64,000 bases of DNA from Lysinibacillus pakistanensis (GTDB lineage: Bacteria > Bacillota > Bacilli > Bacillales_A > Planococcaceae). Below, piece by piece: positions 31,828 to 42,005 of this stretch. Position 1 is the stretch's first letter; the number at the start of each line of letters is the position of its first letter. The stretch spans positions 1 to 64,000 of the forward strand of contig BBDJ01000001.1 in the NCBI GenBank assembly GCA_001312325.1, in the 5' to 3' direction. The notes under the pieces are model-generated. The model was given only the letters and a program-made list of their open reading frames with translations, was not told the origin of the DNA and searched no databases. Made by a program: the position numbers and the translations under genes.

Positions 31828-32562
31828 TGTTGAAAAACTAAATGGTCAAGGGACTCTTTGTAAACACTACTAAGTCAAATGAAGGGTGATTTCCGTTCCA
31901 GGCTACTCGCTTTGTTGCTGACGCTTCGCTTTCGCACAGTTAAAACATTTGTTGCTGACGCTTCGCTTTCGCACAGAGCAAAGCTTCCTGTGGGCGAGCG
32001 ACGAGCCGCTTCCTGCGCTGGAGGAACGAAGGCTAAGTGCGTCACGTCCTGTGACAACGCCTTCGTGACCAACCTCGTGTTGGCCTCAGTTTCTCGTCTG
32101 TCTCGCTATCCCACGGGAGTCGAGTAGCCTTACACTCCAATCAGCAATAGTGTGGAACTTTAAATATTTTCTTCCCTCAAAAGTAAAGCAAAAGCATATT
32201 ACTCATCATCATTAAATGGATAGAATAGTGGTACAATTCTATAGCTGTCAACCTACATTTTATTTTTATGCATAAAACTAATTTCTAACTTTATATAAAA
32301 TCACTTATTGCAGTTGATAGAAAAATATTATCAGGCTCCATTTGCGCAAATAGTGATGGCTAAGACTTCAATTTATCACCATAAATTTATGTGAAATGCC
32401 AATGAAAATACTATGAGCAATGGTTGATTGGAGTGTAGACTGAGTGATTCCTCGGGGATTCAGCAGGAAAGCACACAGTCGTCAACTCCTCGTATTGAAA
32501 AAGGGCTGTACTTATTAATTTCCCACCTTGATTTCCTTGACAAAATAGTATTTCAACAACAT
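31828..32562. repeat. Foldback repeat element, copy 2
   Basis: About 735 bp, with the same ends as copy 1 (TGTTGAAAAACTAAATGGTCAAGG at the left, CCTTGAC and TTTCAACAACAT at the right). The left arm is longer than in copy 1: it repeats TTGTTGCTGACGCTTCGCTT twice and adds a segment with CACGTCCTGTGACAACGC. The right arm has lost ~130 bp. The AT-rich core with the minus-strand TTGACA...TATTCT pair is conserved. No transposase and no credible coding frame. Confidence 0.85.
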
Positions 32563-32602
32563 GAATCTACATTCATGATTTTTTTAAAGAATATAGATTT
32601 TA
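32563..32602. terminator. Hairpin, right flank of repeat copy 2
   Basis: ATCTACATTC at the left pairs with GAATATAGAT at the right; it resembles the left-flank hairpin and precedes the converging dehydrogenase stop. Confidence 0.55.
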
Positions 32603-32606
32603 TAAG

Positions 32607-33946
32607 TTATTGATGTATAGCTTTATCAAAAATACCTTTTGCCGCATCACCAATATGCTCAGATACGGTTGGATGTGGGAAAATCATTTTTGCAAGCGTA
32701 TGTGCAGTACCACCAGCATTTTTCGTTGCTAAAATTGAATTTAGTATTTCTGTTGCCCCATCAGCGACTACACATGCACCTAAAATATGTCCTTCTTTTT
32801 TTTGTAGCAATTAGCTTCACAAATCCCTCTGTATTTCCCTCCATTAGTGCCTTAGAATTGGAATGAACAGGTATTTTTATAACCGTACATGGCACCTTCA
32901 CCTGATTTTCTAATAAACCAAATGTCGCGATTTCAGGATGTGTATAAACACAACGAGGAATAGCATCTTGGTCAATTAATAACGGTTTATTCCCTAAAAT
33001 ATGATCGATTACATGAATACCCTCTGCACTAGCTGAATGAGCTAGCTGATAGCCACCAACTAAATCACCTATTGCGTAAATATGTGGCTGACTTGTTTCT
33101 AGGTGTTCATTAACAGCAATTAAACGACCATCAAATGCTAGTTCCAATTGCTGAGCTATTTCTGTATTTGGACGTCGACCTGTCGCAAATAAAAGATTTT
33201 CATATGTATAAATTCCTTTAGATGTATGAATTTCATTGTCTTTAAAATGGTTAAATTGAAAATCTGTGACAAGCTCAATTCCAAGCTTTTTCATTTTTTG
33301 TCGAATTAGAGGTCTTGCGTCTGGCTCTTCTGTCTGTAAAATATCCTCACTATGATTCAGCATTGTTACCTTTGTTCCAAGTGGCGCTAAGCTAAATGCC
33401 ATTTCTACTGCAATAACACCGCCACCAATAATAGTTAACTGTTTTGGTAGTTCATCAATACTAAAAAAAAGTATCTGTCGTATAGTATTTAGCTGACTCT
33501 AGACCTTTGAATGGTGGTACAAATGGTTTGCTTCCTGTCGCTAAAATAATATCCGTCGCAGTAAAGATTGCTTTTCCGACAGTTACGGTCATGTCCTTAG
33601 CAACTGAAGCTTCACCGCGGTAAAACGTAATATGATTGCTTAAAATATAACCCTCAATATTGGCCAAAAGTTCTTCAATCAAGGAGTCCTTTCGCTGCAT
33701 TAACCGTGTAAAATTCACATTTACCTTAGATGTTTCAATTCCCCAGTCATTACCACGTTTTATTTCCTGCACAAGCTTACTATGCTCCAGCAAAATCTTT
33801 GAAGGGATACATCCAACATTGTAGCAGGCCCCTCCTACTTTATGACGTTCCACTAAAGCAACTTTCTTGCCACTTTTAGCTGCATAAATAGCTGCCACAT
33901 AGCCACCAGGTCCTGCGCCAATAATTGCAATATCAAATTTTTCCAT
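32607..33946 (-). CDS. Dihydrolipoyl dehydrogenase-like flavoprotein
   Basis: FAD-dependent pyridine nucleotide-disulfide oxidoreductase, ~446 aa. FAD motif AIIGAGPGGYVAAIYAAKSG, redox-active disulfide GGACYNVGCIPSK (the usual motif is GGTCLNVGC), second FAD motif YAIGDLVGGYQLAHSASAEG, and a C-terminal HPTVSE with the catalytic His-Glu pair (PHPTVSE instead of AHPTLSE). No E1/E2 complex gene is next to it. GAGGTGAAATTT precedes ATG 33946. Breaks at ~33465 (A-run after TTDTFF) and ~32805 (A-run in IATKKEGH). Confidence 0.85.
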
Positions 33947-34101
33947 AAATTTCACCTCATGTACCACCATATCACTTACAAAATTTGAATGCAACGGCAT
34001 ATCTTTTGCAGAAAACTTATTAATATTTCCTTTATTAGGACTGTAAGGATAGACGAATTTTTACTGGTGATCAAAGAGTGAGGAATAGGAAAAGTAGTAG
34101 T

Positions 34102-34146
34102 AAAAAAAAGTCCCTCATCTCCTCACTAGAACATGAGAGACTTTAT
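34102..34146 (-). terminator. Terminator of katE
   Basis: Stem AAGTC-CTCAT/ATGAG-GACTT with a 14-nt loop, followed by TTTTTTTT on the minus strand. Confidence 0.7.
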
Positions 34147-34251
34147 TTGAATTAGGAGATAATCGAAAAAAAAGAATCATGCAAATATGATTTACTCGAC
34201 TTAGCGTTCATGTATTGAATAAATAAGTTCTTGTGGATTAATCTCAATATG

Positions 34252-36323
34252 TTAATAAATATTGCGCTGCCAAAAACGTTGCTGGGCAATGGCATCTACA
34301 TATTTTTTTAGCAAAATCTTTATTACCTGTTGCCAGTACAATCCCTGGTCCTACATTTGCATTAGACATATTAAAAAAATGTAGTTCCCGTTGTAGCAAT
34401 ACCAATTGGCTTATAATGTCGATATGATTCGTTCATGTAGTTAACAATATGTGTATTGAACTTTGCCTGATTATTTGCCTTTACACCTACAACGTATAAT
34501 GAATCAAATAATACTGCATCAGTTGTGATAAATGTTTCAGTTGCGGTTAATTGTACTCCATTACTACTAGTCACTACCCCTAACCTATCTGAAATAATAC
34601 TATATCGCACGCCTTGTCTCGTTAAATACTTCAGCACTTCTCCCACCTCATTAGCATCAAAACCATCACCAATTAGAACTCCAACCTTTAGTGTTTGAGG
34701 TACTTTTATAGTATTAGCTTGGCTCAATGCTGGGGAGGATGCTGTAACATTTATTTGTTCACCGGTTGGTCGATTGACACCAACATTATCTGCTATTGTT
34801 GTTGCCATTGCTTTATCCACTCGAACAAACATATTGACGACCTGCTGGCGTACTGATTTACTTTTTACTTTTCCTACCTCAAAGCTAAAGGCTTCAATAA
34901 TATGCTGCTTTTCTGGAGGCGACATACTATTCCAGAACAACCTAGCCTGTGAAAAGTGATCATCAAAGGATTTGCTTCGCGCTCGTGTAATACGCCCTTC
35001 CACCTTTTCCTCATAGTGAACATAGCCGCCCTCCTTTGCTGTAGATGTCGAAGGAGTATTATTTGCCAAAGAGTTTTTATGGTAACTGACCCTTCCTAAA
35101 TTGATGGTTTGTCGACTAAAGCCATTGCGTTGATTGTTGTGAATTGGGCAAACTGGTCGATTAATCGGTATTTCCGCAAAGTTAGGTCCACCTAGGCGTA
35201 TGAGCTGTGTATCTAAATAAGAAAATAGACGCCCCTGTAAAAGTGGATCATTGGTAAAATCTATACCAGGTACTACATTTCCTGGATGGAAGGCGACCTG
35301 TTCTGTTTCAGCAAAAACATTATCCACATTACGATTCAAGGTCATTTTGCCAATTTTTTTTCACAGGCACCATTTCTTCAGGCCAAAGCTTTGTAGCATC
35401 TAAAATATCAAAATCAAACTTAAATTCATCCTCTGGCTCAAGCATCTGCACGCCTAGCTCAAATTCAGGGTAATCGCCAATTTCAATAGCTTCCCATAAA
35501 TCACGTCGTTGAAAATCTGAATCCTTTCCACCGATAATTTGTGCCTCATCCCAAACCAATGAATGAACTCCTAGCACAGGCTTCCAATGAAACTTCACAA
35601 ATCTTGACTTTCCTTTTTCATTGACGAAACGGAATGCATGGACACCGAAGCCCTCCATCATCCGAAAGCTTCTAGGTATTGCTCGATCCGACATAACCCA
35701 CATCACCATATGTGCAATTTCTTGATTATTCGCGACAAAGTCCCAAAATGTATCATGAGCAGAGGCAGCTTGGGGCATATCATTATGAGGCTCTGGTTTT
35801 ACAGCATGAATTAAATCAGGAAATTTAATGGCATCCTGAATAAAAAAGACAGGAATATTATTGCCAACTAAATCATAATTGCCTTCATCAGTGTAAAACT
35901 TCGTGGCAAACCCACGTACATCTCGAGCTGTATCCATCGAGCCGAGACTTCCCACTACTGTCGAAAACCTTACAAAGACAGGCGTTTTTTTTCCAGGTTC
36001 CTGTAAAAACCTTGCCTTTGTATACTCTTTCATCGACTCATACAATTCAAATTCGCCATGAGCAGCAAACCCTCTTGCATGAACAACACGCTCAGGGATA
36101 CGCTCATGATCAAAATGAGTTATTTTTTTTCTCTGAGGTGAAAATCCTCCATTATCGTTGGACCACGTACTCCTGCTTTCAAGGAATCTTCATCATTCGA
36201 AACTTTAAGCCCCTGATTTGTCGTCATCTTTGTTCCATCATTATCGACACGAAATTGCTCTAGCTGCTGATCCTTTGCATTGTCCTCTAAATCTTTGCGT
36301 TGATTCGACTTAGATTTATCCAC
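34252..36323 (-). CDS. katE: Large-subunit catalase KatE
   Basis: Monofunctional heme catalase of the ~690-aa HPII type. Catalytic His in [13 protein letters not shown], distal Asn in [18 protein letters not shown], proximal heme-ligand Tyr in [16 protein letters not shown], and a C-terminal flavodoxin/DJ-1-like domain ([29 protein letters not shown]). It matches the B. subtilis KatE pattern, a general-stress and spore-associated enzyme. Best start GTG 36323, five to six bases after AAAGGGG; further upstream ATGs are in frame. Breaks at ~36125 (after FHLREK), ~35357 and ~34370 (T-runs), plus one at ~34305. Confidence 0.93.
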
Positions 36324-36493
36324 ACAATCCCCTTTCATTTCCATACTCATAATTCTCATATACACTATATGTCTGTTTGGAATAATCATGCTTTCAATTA
36401 CATTCGACAAAGAATGACAAAGCACAGCAGCATTTTTCCTATCAAATGCAAGAAAACCTTGATTGGTCATATGCCTCTCAAGGTTTCTCATTG

Positions 36494-37551
36494 TTATTCT
36501 GCGATTTTTAAAACTTTTGACATTTTCTCAAGCTGTCTAACTGTTGGTGTTAAATTAGCGAAAAATAGGCCTCTCGAAGCTTTCGTGAAGGTGTACTACC
36601 CACGATATAACCAGCAGATCCATTATGCAGCATATTTGCCTGTACTGCTGCCAATGTGGCATAGACTGTCTGTAAGCGAAGCTGACAAATTTCATATAAA
36701 TCCGTTCCACCTACTAGTACGTTTAATTGTAAAGCTTCTTGTAATTGCTGAAGCTCTTTTGCAAGTTCATCCGCCTGAACCTGTAAATACTCATTACAGC
36801 CATTCTGCTTTGCTTTCACTTTTTCAATTCCTTCAATGCATGCCTCCATCACACCAAAGCCTAGTGGTATTTGATACAAGACAAATGTTGGTCGAATCGT
36901 ATCAACAAATAAACTTGCATCATGTGCTATTACATATTCATCAGCTACAAAGACTTTATCAAATTTACAGCTATAAGTGGCACTACCATTTACCCCTAAG
37001 AAATGAACTTTTTCTTTCAGGGTGATTGCTGAATTATTTGTATTGACAAATAGCATTACTTCTTTTCCTTCATAACAAGCAATGGCTCCAAACCAATGAT
37101 TATCAGCCAAGTTGGAAACGGCAGGTAACACACCGTTTAAAACATAGCCACCATCAACACGTTCAGCTGATAAATGAAGCTTTTCTAGACCTGCATAAAA
37201 CTTCATAGGATTCGATAAACCTGTGGCTCCGAGTAACTCTCCACCCTCAAGTAAAGGTAATACTGCTGCACGTAACTCAGAATTGCTCGTTTTACGAATA
37301 TATGTTAATGCAGCAAGGTGGCACCATAGGCAGAATGCAGTTGTCATACAGACCTTTGCCGTTTCTTGTACAATTGTTAGCTCATCAAGAAGTGTACTTT
37401 CTTCATCCTTATGTGTTGATTGGAAAAAGCCTGCTTTTCCAAGGGCAAATAAATATTCCTCCGCATAATAAGCTTCCTCATCAATCTTTTTTACCAACGG
37501 TTTTAATTTTTCATCGATTAAAGCCTGTAAAACTACCGCTTCTTCTGCCAT
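36494..37551 (-). CDS. Acyl-CoA dehydrogenase-like flavoprotein
   Basis: About 352 aa of the acyl-CoA dehydrogenase fold: an N-terminal helical domain, the middle strand region GATGLSNPMKFYAGLE and GGYVLNGVLPAVSNL, then a C-terminal helical domain ending TPTVRQLEKMSKVLKIAE. The wording suits the dehydrogenase/monooxygenase branch that acts on small sulfur or nitrogen compounds, but the catalytic base is not clear. GGAG lies eight bases before ATG 37551. It follows the DUF4242 gene by ~45 bp (operon). A missing T at ~36560 shortens the apparent frame. Confidence 0.75.
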
Positions 37552-37595
37552 GGCTTCCACTCCTATCCTTCACTTATTCTGCTATTTTCTTACTT

Positions 37596-38114
37596 TTACT
37601 TATCTGCTAATTCTGTTAACGATGTAATTGGTGTTTGTACAGCCTCCCGAGCTCGTTTTACTGCCGCTTCATCTGGTGCATCATAGAAGCATAAGCATTT
37701 CGACATATCCTCACAAACATAAGTACGTGAAAAATGTACTTCTGGTACTTCTTCGTAGTGAACTGAATTTTTCTTTTTACGTGCTAAGTATTGATCCATT
37801 GTAATCTCCGCAGGAATTTCCCACTCCACTAAGTAATTCACTACTTCCTGATTTTGCTTTACATCTTCCAGCTCTTTACCGACAAGACGTACTTCCTTCA
37901 CTAAATCAGCTTGTACATGCTGAGCTGTTAATGCCGCAGTTGCTTGTGCTTCTTCATTAGCTTCTACAATGAAGTAAGCGCGGCTGAAATCTTTAGCTAC
38001 CTGCACCTCAATCACTGTCACATCCTGTGAATCACTAATGCGCTCCACTAATGCTGAAAATTGTTCTTTGTTTGTAATTTCATTTACTGTTGATTCTACC
38101 AAATATAAACTCAT
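37596..38114 (-). CDS. DUF4242 family protein
   Basis: About 172 aa. Starts MSLYLVEST at 38114 with CGGAGG seven bases upstream. The C-terminal half (VNYLVEWEIPAEITMDQYLA, then RTYVCEDMSKCLCFYDAPDE) is the ferredoxin-like DUF4242 domain; the first half appears to be a diverged copy of it. The conserved CLCFYDAP segment may bind metal (inference). It leads the operon with the acyl-CoA dehydrogenase-like gene and is divergent from an HxlR regulator. Confidence 0.75.
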   Translation of the reverse strand: MSLYLVESTVNEITNKEQFSALVERISDSQDVTVIEVQVAKDFSRAYFIVEANEEAQATAALTAQHVQADLVKEVRLVGKELEDVKQNQEVVNYLVEWEIPAEITMDQYLARKKKNSVHYEEVPEVHFSRTYVCEDMSKCLCFYDAPDEAAVKRAREAVQTPITSLTELADK

Positions 38115-38153
38115 AGTAAATACCTCCGAATAGTTAGTTTTTTTCTTTATGTG

Positions 38154-38171
38154 AGTTATTTTATTATACTT
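38154..38171 (-). promoter_or_regulatory. Promoter -10/operator-like motif shared with the ABC operon
   Basis: AGTTATTTTATTATACTT; on the minus strand it contains TATAAT as a -10 for the DUF4242 operon. The identical 18-mer recurs at 41307-41324 upstream of the ABC transporter operon, suggesting one regulator for both, plausibly the adjacent HxlR protein. Confidence 0.5.
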
Positions 38172-38241
38172 GCTTAATAAAAACAACTGAATTTACTAAA
38201 AATTATATTTTGTGCTACACTACTGCATGGAGGGAAATTTA

Positions 38242-38669
38242 ATGAAAACACGTTATGACTTACCATGCAATATTGCACAAACTTTAAATATTATCGGTGA
38301 TCGCTGGACTTTACTCATTTTGCACGAGCTTCTAATTGGCCAATCAAATTTTAATGATATTAAATTAAATTTGCCAGGGCTTTCAGCGAATCTCTTATCT
38401 GCACGCTTAAAATCATTGGAAGAGGCTGGATTAGTAGCATCAACTTTACTCAGCACATCCACCTCGCTATGCCTATTCACTAACAGATGCAGGTAAGGCA
38501 TTGGAGCCAATATTTAACGCCATGATTTTATGGGGTAGTGAACATTTAGACCAGTGCTACAAGGAAATTGTTGATGCGAAGACAGGAGAACGTGTAGAGA
38601 TTGGCTATTATGCAAAAAAATTCGGGTGAACGTATTGATACCATTCAAATACGCCCCATTGCAAAATAG
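38242..38669 (+). CDS. HxlR/DUF24-family regulator
   Basis: About 142 aa. Family core YDLPCNIAQTLNIIGDRWTLLIL with one N-terminal cysteine, winged-helix region LPGLSANLLSARLKSLEEAG. ATG 38242 is seven bases after GGAGGG. Two frame breaks: near 38450 (a base lost before YSAHPPRYAYSL) and an extra T at ~38620; corrected, it ends GERIDTIQIRPIAK at 38669. It lies between two minus-strand operons that share a promoter motif and probably controls them. Confidence 0.82.
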
Positions 38670-38699
38670 CTAATTGAATCACTTTTAGCCCCTACATAG

Positions 38700-38734
38700 C
38701 CAGGAATTCTGCCATACCTCGGCAGAATTCTAGC
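38700..38734. terminator. Hairpin between converging HxlR and ABC permease genes
   Basis: Stem GGAATTCTGCC/GGCAGAATTCT with a 7-nt loop; T-runs are weak, so this may be a processing or partial terminator. Confidence 0.5.
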
Positions 38735-38741
38735 AGCTATC

Positions 38742-39499
38742 CTATGCTCCCTGTCCTCCCCAGATTTTTGTCACCCAATTTTCAAAATAGCGGATGGCTT
38801 TGTCTAAAAGTAAGCCAAGTAGACCAATCACAATAATAGCTGCCATGACTAAATCCAAACTAAGTGAATTTCGTGCATCCACTATTAAAAATCCAAGACC
38901 AGATTGTGCACCTACCATTTCACCCGCCACGAGAAATATCCATGCACTACCTAAAGCCATGTGCAAGCCATTTGCAATCATTGGAAAGGCAGCTGGAAAG
39001 ACTATTTTTTTTCAATAAATGGAACTGAGACATTTCAAAATTTGCTGCAACTCGTAGATAAACATTATCCACTTTTTTCACTGCCGACACCGTTGATAGT
39101 AGTACAGGAAAAAACGCAGCAATAAAAATAATTACAATAGCTGGCATATTGCCAATGCCAAACCACAAGACAATAAATGGTGACCATGCAATTGGTGAAA
39201 CAGGGCGTAGCACTTGCACAATTGGATCTAAAATAGACCAAACTTTCGACCACCTACCTAGGAAAAGTCCCAAAATAACTGCTACTACCACTGCTAATAA
39301 ATAACCACTAAAAAAATCGAAATAGACTAATTTGTATATGCTCAAAAATAGAGCCATCCTTAATGATTTCATATAAAGCTGTCAGAACATCTAATGGTGG
39401 AGGAAATAAAGCGGCATCATGTCCCCCAATCACTGTAACTAGTTGCCAGATGCAAAGTAATAGTATTAATCCAAGTAAAATAGGTCCTATTTTTTTCAT
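38742..39499 (-). CDS. ABC transporter permease, NitT/TauT/SsuC type
   Basis: About 252 aa with six helices; binding-protein-dependent permease with an EAA-like loop near KKIVFPAAFPMIANGLHMALGSAW (after correction) and WGLVAGEMVGA-like sequence IFLVAGEMVGAQSGLGF. Third gene of the ATPase-binding protein-permease operon. Two breaks (~39370 and ~39010, in A/T runs). Family transports sulfonates, nitrate, taurine or pyrimidine precursors; substrate not determined. Confidence 0.85.
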
Positions 39500-39511
39500 T
39501 CAACTATCACC

Positions 39512-40466
39512 CTACTTTTCTTCAATCAATGAAGAATCTACAAATTCATCATATGTCGGCGGATTTTCAGATAAGCCCATTTCTATTAGTGAATCTCTTA
39601 AAATCTCATAGGCATCTTTTTCAATTTTTAAATTATTATAAGAGATCCAATGTAACGATAGATCTAATACTTCTTTATTTACTTTTATATACTTCGCCAC
39701 TACCTCATGAGCATGGTCATCATTGGCATTCATCAGCTCACCTGCAGCCGCATAATCCTTTACAAATTGTTTAGCAATATCTTTGTGTTTCTCAATAAAT
39801 GCATTTCGTAATACTAAACCACAGTCAATAGAGTTTGGCCAGATATCTTCAGACTGGAATAAAACCTTTCCTTTTTCAAGTGATACAGAAATCGCACCAA
39901 ATGGCTCTGCAACCACATATCCTGCAATTCGTCCTTCCGCTAAAGCAGCTGGCATTTCCGCTGGAGGAAGCTCCACAACATCCACATCCTGATAATTTAT
40001 CCCAGCGTCCTGAAGCATTCGATACAATAAAATATTATGTGTGGAGTATTTATTTGGAATAGCAAAGCTTTTCCCCTTTAAATCTTCAACCTTTTCAACA
40101 TTAGGTGCCACAACAACTACATTACCATCACGATGACCTAGTGCCACAGCCTTTAAATCGATTCCTTGTTCCTTTGCCTTCATAGCAAGCTGAATTAGCA
40201 CCGATGCTCCATCTATTTTTCCTGTATTTAATGCATCCATTAGCTCTGGCCAAGACCCAAATTTCACCAATTCAATAGCGTAGCCCTCGTATTCTTTGTC
40301 TGTTTGCATGTATAGTGGTGCCGCATGAGTAATAGCAGGTAGCCAATTTTAACGATTTTTTATCATCTACTGTGTTTGAACTGCTATTCTCTTCACTTTT
40401 TCCACAAGCTGATAAAATCAGTAATAAAGTCAATATCAAAAACAACGACAAATATTTCTTCATCAA
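39512..40466 (-). CDS. ABC substrate-binding lipoprotein, NitT/TauT type
   Basis: About 317 aa. Lipoprotein signal LTLLLILSACGKS (Cys ~21), then after correction GYLPAITHAAPLYM, a hallmark of this family, and LVKFGSWPELMDALNTGKID, ALAEGRIAGYVVAEPFGA. Probably captures a small anion outside the cell. The start overlaps the ATPase stop by a few bases; GGAGG lies upstream. Several indels cluster near 40310-40350. Confidence 0.85.
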
Positions 40467-41250
40467 TTTTCCTCCGTATTAAATGTTGTATTCAATCGTG
40501 TCCTGCGGTTGTGTAAAATGGAATTCATTAAAAATGACTTCTCGGAAATGTTGGAATTCCGAATCTGCCCGATCTCTAGGTTGGTACTTCGTACATGTAT
40601 TTCACGATGTATACGCCCAGGGTTGGGACTCATGATAAATATCCGATCTGCCAAATAAATCGCTTCATCAATATCATGTGTTACCAATAAAATCGTTGTT
40701 CGCTCCTCCTTTTGAATGGCAAGAAGCTCATCCTGCAAATAATAACGAGTAAATGTGTCAAGCGCTGCAAATGGTTCATCCATCAAAATTACTTCAGGGT
40801 GTATCGCCAGTGCACGAGCAATTGCTACACGCTGCTGCATTCCTCCTGATAATTCACTCGGTAATGCCGAAAGACGATCTTCTAAACTTACAAGCTTGAG
40901 ATAGTGTTGGGCACGCTGCTGACGCTCTATCTTGGACAATGCCTCCCCTTCTAAAGCCAATTCCACATTTTTTTTGGGCAGATCGCCAAGGAAGTAACCC
41001 ATAATTTTGCATCAGCATAATGCAACGTTTACTTGCCTTAGTTACGATTTGATTATCAAGCAACACTTGTCCAGTTGTTGGTTGTTCAAAGCCACCAACT
41101 AAATTTAAAAGTGTACTTTTACCACAACCACTTTTACCTAAAATGGCAATTATTTCACCCTTTTGAATATCCAATGAAATTTGATTAAGTACTTCTTGTT
41201 CGATAAATTTTTTTACTCACCTGCTGGATAGAAATTAACGGTGCTGTCAT
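40463..41250 (-). CDS. ABC transporter ATP-binding protein, SsuB/TauB type
   Basis: About 262 aa. Walker A GKSGCGKST, Q-loop, signature LSGGMQQRVAIARAL, Walker B VILMDEPFAALD, H-loop VTHDIDEAI. The corrected start is ATG 41250 (MTAPLISIQQVSKKF) after GAGGTGA. First gene of the three-gene operon; an 18-bp promoter motif at 41307 is shared with the DUF4242 operon. Breaks at ~41210 (A-run) and ~40970. Confidence 0.88.
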
Positions 41251-41306
41251 TTGAATCTTGTCACCTCTTTTTATTCTTATAATTTTACTAGGTTTAATAT
41301 GTTTTA

Positions 41307-41324
41307 AGTTATTTTATTATACTT
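41307..41324 (-). promoter_or_regulatory. Promoter -10/operator-like motif, second copy
   Basis: AGTTATTTTATTATACTT, identical to 38154-38171 and placed ~57 bp before the ATPase start. It includes TATAAT on the minus strand. Confidence 0.5.
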
Positions 41325-41393
41325 AGTCCAAAATTACAACCTAATTTTATGAAAAAAAATTGTATTCAGATAATTTAGTAGTGAAAACAAAAA

Positions 41394-41420
41394 AAAGCAG
41401 ATTTTCAAGAAAATCTGCCA
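41394..41420 (-). terminator. Terminator of the rloA-rloB operon
   Basis: Stem GCAGATTTTC/GAAAATCTGC followed by TTTTTTTTG on the minus strand. Confidence 0.8.
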
Positions 41421-41427
41421 TTCTACT

Positions 41428-42005
41428 TTAAAATATGTATTTTATCATTTCATGTATATTGCAATATGGATTGTCACGACTTTGTGTTCCCCGAAAGGCC
41501 ATCATATCTGTGCAATTTTTTTATCGCAATCTCATGACGCAATGCGATGGGTGCAATAACTGACTCGTCCGCCTTATGGCGAAAATAGCGGGAGACACCT
41601 AGGTGCTGCTCCATTTTGTCATTTAATACAGCACGAGGATACTTTTCTGTAATATCGACCTCCTCAAAATGCAAGAGTAGCCATAGTTCAAATGCTTCAT
41701 TTGTGTAAGCGATGTGAATGTTTTTCTCCTCACAAAAATCATTAACTTCCTCTAATTGCCTTTCCGTTAAATCATCCTTATCAAACACAATCCACACCTC
41801 ATCAAAATATTGATAGCTAGAATCTCGATAGGCATGCTGGGCTAGCTTAATTGCTGAACGCTTAACATTTTTTTATTTTGACACTTACCATTTTAGAACG
41901 CTTTAAAATACGCATTTGCTCAAAATAAATGCGCTCTGTTTCACCTTCACAATAAATTAAAATGGTTTTACGCAGTGTTCGATTCCCTTGTTGACGTACT
42001 CTCAC
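41428..42005 (-). CDS. rloB: RloB-like TOPRIM nuclease-type protein
   Basis: About 192 aa. TOPRIM-like acidic motifs are visible: ILIYCEGETERIYFE (glutamate motif, ~residue 20) and EVWIVFDKDDLT (DxD motif, ~residue 75), followed by AYTNEAFELWLLLHFE, the RloB-like wording. It starts with GTG 42005 overlapping the RloA stop (TGA/GTGA), so the two are translationally coupled. Breaks: an extra A at ~41870 and an extra G near 41490; corrected, the tail reads SRDNPYCNIHEMIKYIF. In relatives an AAA ATPase paired with a TOPRIM or RloB partner often acts in phage defence (inference here). Confidence 0.8.

Noticed and set aside
31879..32127. Open frames inside the foldback elements (also at 9548-9775 and 10182-10505)
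   Set aside because: Not conserved between copies, Arg/Ser-rich translations of palindromic DNA, no ribosome sites.
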